Positions 57,535 through 64,000 of a DNA stretch of 64,000 nucleotides are shown piece after piece (the first letter of the stretch is position 1; each line of letters starts with the position of its first letter). A program made the translations under genes and the position numbers. The stretch lies in the NCBI RefSeq assembly GCF_037975245.1, contig NC_092561.1, forward strand, positions 12,957,001 to 13,021,000, in the 5' to 3' direction. Source of the stretch: Apostichopus japonicus. Lineage: Eukaryota; Echinodermata; Holothuroidea; Aspidochirotida; Stichopodidae. The notes under the pieces were generated by a model, which did no database searches, had not been told where the DNA came from, and saw only the letters and a program-made list of their open reading frames with translations.

Positions 57535-58578
57535 GAACGCTGTATCCCAAGTTAATCACAGCTATACCGGTGTATGTATGCCACACACGAACGTGTTACC
57601 ATGTGATGTACAGCAAACTGTCTCTTTCATGAACATTTAACGGTTATTAAGAACTGTAGAAATATGAAAAGAAAACTCCGCATATAATTACACAAATAAG
57701 TATCAGCTTATGATTATCTGCACAGGAAACATTGAAATGTCTTGCTAATCACAGATCACAAATCATTTCAAAAGTTCATAACATCTGCAGTCAAGGTGTT
57801 CCTCGCCATATATTAAGTGTACATTGAGAAAGATAGTCCTTCTTTTATATGCATTTTTTGCGTCTTTTGAATTTCCTGTTTCTATTCAATGCTCTTTGGC
57901 TTTATCTGTAGGCCTTTACCTTTTTTGACCATTAAATCCGAAATAATGGTATAAAATACTTTTAAATGTCATCCTGATAAAATTAATTTGCACAATGGGA
58001 AGTTTTATAGTCCTTTTCTTATTCATATAAGCACAAGTGCCTCTCGTTATGGGAAATAAAAACTTTACGTCGTTCGGTTTATAGTGCTACACATTTCCGT
58101 TTTGCTTCAATAAAGTTATATTGGTTTTACATCACCTTCAAGTTTGGAGTTATCATATCCTTAAAAAATAGCTCCCCACTTTATTGCCATAGGTCTACTT
58201 TGCATTCGGGAGGTCTTTTTACATGTAATCTAGAAAGGCCCAGATCACCCTGTCACAGTTACGACTTATGTGTTTAATGTATTGCTCGGAAAGTATTGGC
58301 ATTGTTTTCACAATTTGCTCTTCATAATGAAATTATTTTCCGCAAATCTGTTGTACTATTTCAGTATTGTTCTTTTCGTACAGAAATCCCCTTCATCGCG
58401 TATTTAATGATTGAAATGTGACAGCGCGTCTCACCTTGTGACGTCATACTTCAATTCCGTACATTTTGCAAATAGACAGTGGTACAATCCATGGGTTAGC
58501 CACTATCACGCAATGCCACTCTGCACCCTGTTACTGTGTAATCTGTACTTCTGTAATTTAACAGGTCTGTTTAGGGCC
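57535..58578. other. No gene recognised; CRE octamer
   Basis: TGACGTCA at 58439-58446. AT-rich otherwise. Confidence 0.45.
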
Positions 58579-58580
58579 AC

Positions 58581-58715
58581 GTATATGGCAAGCCATATGT
58601 GCAATAATTCGAAAACACGGTTATCCATTCGATAAACTCAGTTTATTGATCGAAAAACGAGTTTAACGGCGATAAAATATGTTTATCGAATTATTGCACA
58701 TATGGCTTGCCATAC
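58581..58715. mobile_element. Small MITE, 135 bp, with 30-bp TIRs
   Basis: The left arm starts GTATATGGCAAGCCATATGT and continues GCAATAATTCGA. The right arm (58686-58715) is its exact complement apart from two bases at the tip. The middle has smaller symmetric pieces (GATAAACTCAGTTTATTGATC). The TIR tip GTATGGCAAGCCATAT resembles GTATGGTAGGCCATAC of the MITEs at 45542 and 57123, suggesting a related family. No target duplication was identified. Confidence 0.78.
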
Positions 58716-58719
58716 ACGT

Positions 58720-60456
58720 ACAGTATCTGTTTCATTCCATGGCATCATCTCCATAAGCGACTCAGTGGGGAGGTGGGGTGGGCTCAGAGGGGGAAGAACA
58801 GAATGAAAAAAATGTGTATTGTATTGATCATAATTTTTTTTTTTACAATTATTTTGGATGTTTTTGTGCAATCACTGTTACCTTTATAACCGTAATTTAT
58901 AACATACTGCTTTGCCCCTTGTTCTTTTGGATTTACATTATTTTAATGCCTTATGCAATTCTTTACAAAATATCTTAATTAGACAAAGTAAAAGTTCAAC
59001 CATAATGTTACTTCTTTATCTCCATAAGTTTATCTGAAATACATATCCAGACACCTGATCCTAGTTGCCAGCCAAACAATAAACTTTATCAAAACATTTC
59101 GTACTTGTCACGATAAGTTTGTTAAAGAAATTATCAGCGAATAATCTGTCCAGAAATGGAGCTCAGTGACAAACATACCTGATTTCGTGTTTGCATATAC
59201 CTTCAACATGTACAGCATGGTAATGCAATTCAAATTTAAGTTGAAATTCGATGCTTCCCCTCTTTTATATTTAACCTCAAATATAATTAAATTATTGAGG
59301 AAATGTCAATATCGGTAGCCATATAGTGACTTTGAGCTCTATTTTCGCTTGTGTGGATACGTTATTGGAACTAGAACACCTAGAACTGTTGACATCTAAG
59401 GCAAACTTTAGAAGTAAAAAAAATCAACATTTATTTTTTTTGCAAGAATTATTATGAGCTTCTCTCTGGTTTGAATTGTGAATCTTATCACGTTATGAGT
59501 GACTACTTGATCTACGATTTGTTCACAGAAATCGTCAAGCGATTGAACGACTGCGCATGCTTGAGTTATGAATACTCAGGCAACTGGCTATGAAGCAACG
59601 TGAAGATAATATGGCTTCTGGATGACACCTTTATTAATACTTTACGTAGATAAATCGCACGTGCTTAAGGTGTTCTAGAGACAGGAAGATGCGATCGATA
59701 TTAAGATGTTTGTTAACTGAAATGCAATCCGATTTGTCTACCTGTGCACGTGAAAGGCTTGGCATTTAACTTGCAGGGACGTTTTCTTATGTGGATTACA
59801 TTATATTATTCCTTTAAGATGAAAGTGAAGGTACCACATAGCTTAGATAATGACTTAAGGCATGACCGTGATGTTCGTAATACATGTCTTGTCTGGTCAG
59901 TGTCTCCGCCTAGGACATTTTGTTTGTTTACTTTAAACTTATGATGTTGAGTTATTGTAACTGCGACCACTGTGCTCACTGCGCCCAATGCGCGCATCAC
60001 TTTATCATCTAGTCATTTGATTTAATAGTTGTCTTCTATTTCCTATTTGATGAGTTGGAATTTTTTATGCATATTATCATTATATATTTAAGTTCACCTT
60101 TGTCTGCAAGCAAATTGTAAATGTTGATTAAGTAATATCATATTTAATTAAAATATGTCTGTCTGTCCGTAAGTCCGTCTATTATATGTATGTCATACGA
60201 ATATGTACCGTATATATTCGTAACGGTCAACGAGTGCGGGCATACGACGTTTACGAGCTACATTAACCTTTAATCTTCATTTCACGTTTTGCATATTTAA
60301 CCTACAAAACCAATTATGACATTGATGTCATATGATACCTTAAATTCAGACACGGTTCTATAGCTACCACATTGCCACTTAACCGATCTTTACAGAACTT
60401 TACCGATCTTTACCGAACTTTACCGATGACATCATAGAAATACTTACATACATATA
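58720..60456. other. No gene recognised
   Basis: AT-rich. GATCTTTACAGAACTTTACC, then a close variant, form a short tandem at about 60385-60426. Frames at 58683-58978 and 59744-60000 have no recognised domain. Confidence 0.4.
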
Positions 60457-60687
60457 TCATTGTGCAGGTATTGCATATCTTTCTGATCGACATTTTTGCT
60501 TCAAAGATAACATTTTTGTCCTTAAAAAAAGCTTCAAAGTAGATACAACGTGTTGATAGGCTGCTGTACATTGCTCGACACTCTTACTTTGCAATAACTT
60601 TACGTAATCGTGAGTGCAGGAAACAATTCCGAGGATTGCGTCTTGTCGCTTTGTCAACATTATAACTTTAGTATTTCGTTTCCGCAC
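60457..60687 (-). CDS. Unassigned short reading frame
   Basis: A 76-codon frame on the minus strand with GTG at its 5' end and an internal ATG that would give about 68 residues (MLTKRQDAILGIVSCTHDYV at the start). Composition is balanced and it contains four cysteines after the first residues, but no family is recognised and there is no supporting promoter or splice signal. It may well be chance. Confidence 0.12.
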   Translation of the reverse strand: MRKRNTKVIMLTKRQDAILGIVSCTHDYVKLLQSKSVEQCTAAYQHVVSTLKLFLRTKMLSLKQKCRSERYAIPAQ

Positions 60688-60689
60688 AG

Positions 60690-63600
60690 ACCTTCATTTT
60701 TTAGATGACTGGGTGAATTATAAATTAACATGTTAAACCCATACGTGGATCGTGATTGGAATATATTATGAGTTATTAAAACATATATCAGCATGCATTT
60801 AGGTCAGGCCCAAAAAGAAAAGAGAAAAAGAAAAAGAAAAAACAAGGAAGGTAAAATGACTTTTGTTTTTGTATCTGCTTCTGCCTGTTTTATCCATCAA
60901 GTGTATATTTTACATTGGCAAGGATTAGTGATCTGAAGAAAATAAATATTCGATTTGAAGTTGGGATGTTTTCTTAAATGGAGGATTCGCATTATATGTA
61001 TTATATTCAATGTCTCTAATGGTACTGAATTCACGCTTCAATCAAAGGCAGCTTATCTTTCCAAACCAATTTTGAAACAAGAAAAAAAAAATCAATGCAC
61101 TACTACTACATTAAGAGAAATAAGAAATGTATGGAAATATATCCATAATTGTTGATGGAAGTATAAATAGTAAATTACAAAGTAAAAATGTTGAAGAAAA
61201 GGCTGCTCGTTATTTATGTGCAATAGCTTAGTCAAGCCCATTGACGTATGACACTTTATATAGCCTTCATAAAGTATCTCAAAATTATATATTATTATAT
61301 ATGACCATTGTAATGTTGTAAAGCCACGCGTACCCGGCTACCCGTCCGTCCGTTTGTACGTCCGTACGTACGTACGTCCGTCCATCCATCAAAGTGTGAG
61401 GTACAGGGTTGATTGTTTTCCCAGTGGTCAGCAAATTCGCCCAATAGTCACGGCCATCACTTTATTACTTCGTTTAGCCCTTCAACCGCTGCATACATTA
61501 ACACACTTAATTAAGCAGTTCACGTCACATATAATAATCATCATTGGTACATGTGAAGGGGAAGCTGATAAATCGGTTACAAGTTACCGTGACAATTACC
61601 TTCAGAATATAATCAGTATATTTAAACAGAACATGCTTTATTTTAAAACGCTTCACATTTAAATAGATTTATATAAGCATTTGTAAAGGTTTGCGTCTCG
61701 ACAGCGATAAAACTCTTTGATCTATCTATTTTAAGAAAAAAAATCACAAGATTGGTGTCAGATGACGTCACTGATCAATAGAGGGAAAAGTAACTGCTGA
61801 ACAGAAATCTGAGAAATAAGGTGACGGAAAATCAATGTGTCCACTATCGGTGCTGTAGATTTATTCATCTAAGCTAGCTGGAGCGTGTAAATGGTAGGCA
61901 TGTTGTAGTCAAAAGGTTGACGTATGTTGATCAAACATAAGGTCAGAATATCTCTTATATAAGTATAATGCCGCCGCCGCTGCTTGAAAATCAAATCACA
62001 CTTCTCAACAACGAGAGCAAAACGGATCAAAGCAAATTCTTGATATGTTTTGAATTCATCAAATTTGAAGAACTATCTCTTTTTACAAGTGGGGTATTTC
62101 CTGATATAGTTTATATGTAGGTCAATGATCTCATTAAACGTTTAGCTTAAATACATTGCAAACACATTTCCAGCACTGAGCAAACACGAAATCCCTCAAT
62201 ATCATTTGACATACAAAGCATCTGACGTAAGCTTTCATATAATAATTTATTAATGCAGGCCAACGTCATGTTGCAATAATAAGTTGATTTAAATAAATGA
62301 AGAAGAAACACGAACACTCCGCCCGTGTGGATATCGAAGGGAAACAAAAGCCATAGTTATGAAATCTAATCTTGTTTTGATTTTACAATATGTGTTGCTA
62401 CATTGTTATATTTATATCATAACTGTATGAATAATACAATTATCATAATACTTGTATCTTTAGTGTTGCGACAAAATGCTCCACGTCAAACTCATGAAAT
62501 CTAATCATCATTAAAACATTTACATTGATCGACTTTATTTAACTTCTTCAGATGAAACCGGTAAAAATCTGATCACTAATATACTGTATTGCATTCTTTG
62601 AAATTAATCAAACTCATCAGATCAATTCCAAGAAAACTGCTCACTTTATTGGATTCTATTTCGTATATGAGCATTCTTACATCATACCCACGCATGAAAT
62701 CTGATAGTTTTTATATTCAGTTACATTAGGTAGAAATATTACCAATCATACTCTATCACATTTTCCATGGTGTTCCTGTCAATCAATGATCATAAATTTT
62801 AATCTAATTCAATTTTATTAACGTATGAATAAAATAAAATCACCGACAATATTCGGCATAAATAATTATCTCACGGCAAATTAATTTCATTTGAAATCTT
62901 AATCCCTTTCAATATATTCAGAATTGTAAACTTGCACAAATTAATAAAAAAAAACGTCAAAATTTACACAGTTTTAAGTATTCTTTATAAAGGAAGTAAT
63001 CAAATATCATATTATTCCTTCCTAATTTTTCCCATACCGTTGAGAAACAATATCATAACTGTCCTAATATGGTAGTCGTATATCGCTCGCAGGTGTGATC
63101 CACTAAGAGTGAAAATCTTCGAATGACGTTCGCGTTTCTAAAGGAAAACATCAAGTGACCAGTGCACACTGACTCTTTATGTCAAAAGCGAATTGTCCTA
63201 CGGGCATAGATTTCAATAACGATAGCTAGTTTGGTATTTGGCTGGCTTAGAGGAATTTATATGTATAGAGTCTCTCCCATGTTCTATGTAGTGTAAGCAG
63301 GTAGGTAATATTAAGTTTGGCAAATAGTGGAGAGGATGACTTTTGAGAGCTTCTTAACCACCCAAGACAGAACCATGAAATGCAAACAAGTTCACGGAAC
63401 TGATATACTTTCATCTCCAGTTTATATTACATTGCTACGCCTATAGTAGTAGCTTGCAAATATAACTTTGAAGTGCCTGTACAGAACTGATCTTTAAATA
63501 TTACACAGATGAATTCCCATCCCAAAATAGTTCATGAAAGACAGAGACAGGTACTTCATATTTAATTTAACACTCTAACGTTAAGAGGTTTACGGGATAT

Positions 63601-64000
63601 TAAATGCCATAAAAGGTGCCACAAAGTTAGCTTAATGTGTGCACGTCTCATATATGAATGTCTTTATACGTCACTAATCACATTGAATTCTCTCAACCCG
63701 TGACATCTGTCATTAATTCATCAATGACAACTCATAAAAATAATGTTAATTGTATTTACGACATCGTTCTTCTTTATGTTATATAAACATATCACATAGG
63801 CCTATTGCTTCTTTTACTATCAGCATGTTCGATCTAACGAGTCATATAGAGCTATAAGTATATTTACGAAAATGAAATGTGGTTTACTTTTCATAACCGC
63901 ACGCTCTTTAGCTTTTAGAACGTCTTATGGACTGTTAACATTATGGTTTTGGTTGTAGTTTAAAATATGTTTTAAAGGGGTATAGTTTTCTCTCAAAGGA
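60690..64000. other. No gene recognised; simple repeats
   Basis: An (AAAAG)n-like stretch lies at 60819-60846. A CGTCCGTACGTACGTACGTC-type repeat, symmetrical and CpG-rich, lies at 61338-61390. TGACGTCA is at 61763. From 62350 to 62720 the phrase CATGAAATCTAATC (or a variant) recurs three times at irregular spacing. No gene signals to the end of the window. Confidence 0.4.

Overview
This window looks like AT-rich, gene-poor nuclear DNA of an animal, most likely a marine invertebrate. I see no bacterial or viral gene order, no operon, no rRNA or tRNA gene and no CRISPR array. The evidence is eukaryotic: minisatellites and (TA)n microsatellites, non-autonomous hAT-type DNA transposons with 8-bp target duplications, 5'-truncated LINE ends, hammerhead-like motifs of the kind known from Penelope-like retroelements, intron-type splice signals and scattered CRE octamers. 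A sea cucumber or other ambulacrarian would fit, but that is an impression from repeat style and not a demonstrated assignment.

Layout. 1-4.7 kb: unique AT-rich DNA, then a decayed 'ATTACTCTATAA' array (2650-3062, resuming at 4658) split by a 1.6-kb hAT-like element (3063-4657), which itself contains a 370-bp MITE (3656-4025) and a foldback (4075-4240). 5.7-6.5 kb: the best candidate for host coding sequence, a possible two-exon 3' gene end on the minus strand (6206-6465). 7.1-11.3 kb: three minisatellites in 4 kb, with 39-, 62- and 39-bp units. 11.8-14.7 kb: a complete 1.1-kb hAT-like element, then a composite nested element ending in a 115-nt pure polypyrimidine tract. 14.9-19.6 kb: a 22-bp TGACGT-rich array, a Charlie-like MITE, a 635-bp duplication carrying a 56-bp satellite, a hammerhead-like relic and a long (TA)n. 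19.6-30.4 kb: mostly unique DNA with (TA)n, two more hAT-like insertions, a second MITE copy and a 21-bp minisatellite. 30.4-43.8 kb: mostly featureless, with one MITE, a 0.5-kb foldback hairpin, (TA)n and a diverged inverted repeat pair. 43.8-46.2 kb: a candidate TATA promoter with a tiny first exon, a Penelope-like relic carrying the third MITE copy, and a long-TIR MITE full of ACCGGT palindromes. 49-52.4 kb: two different LINE 3' ends, the second inserted with a 10-bp target duplication into a short tandem array. 54.7-64 kb: a 67-bp minisatellite, a second copy of the ACCGGT MITE, a 135-bp palindromic-TIR MITE, then mostly featureless DNA.

Many of the longest open frames (9821-11326, 7111-7779, 29985-30492) are by-products of tandem units whose length is a multiple of three; they are open on both strands and are not annotated as genes. 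I therefore treat the window as intergenic or large-intron DNA dominated by non-autonomous transposons and tandem repeats. The most informative signals are nested insertions with intact target duplications, two arrays with the same 39-bp period and a shared core, two hammerhead-like motifs, and a marked excess of the TGACGTCA octamer (17 counted by eye).
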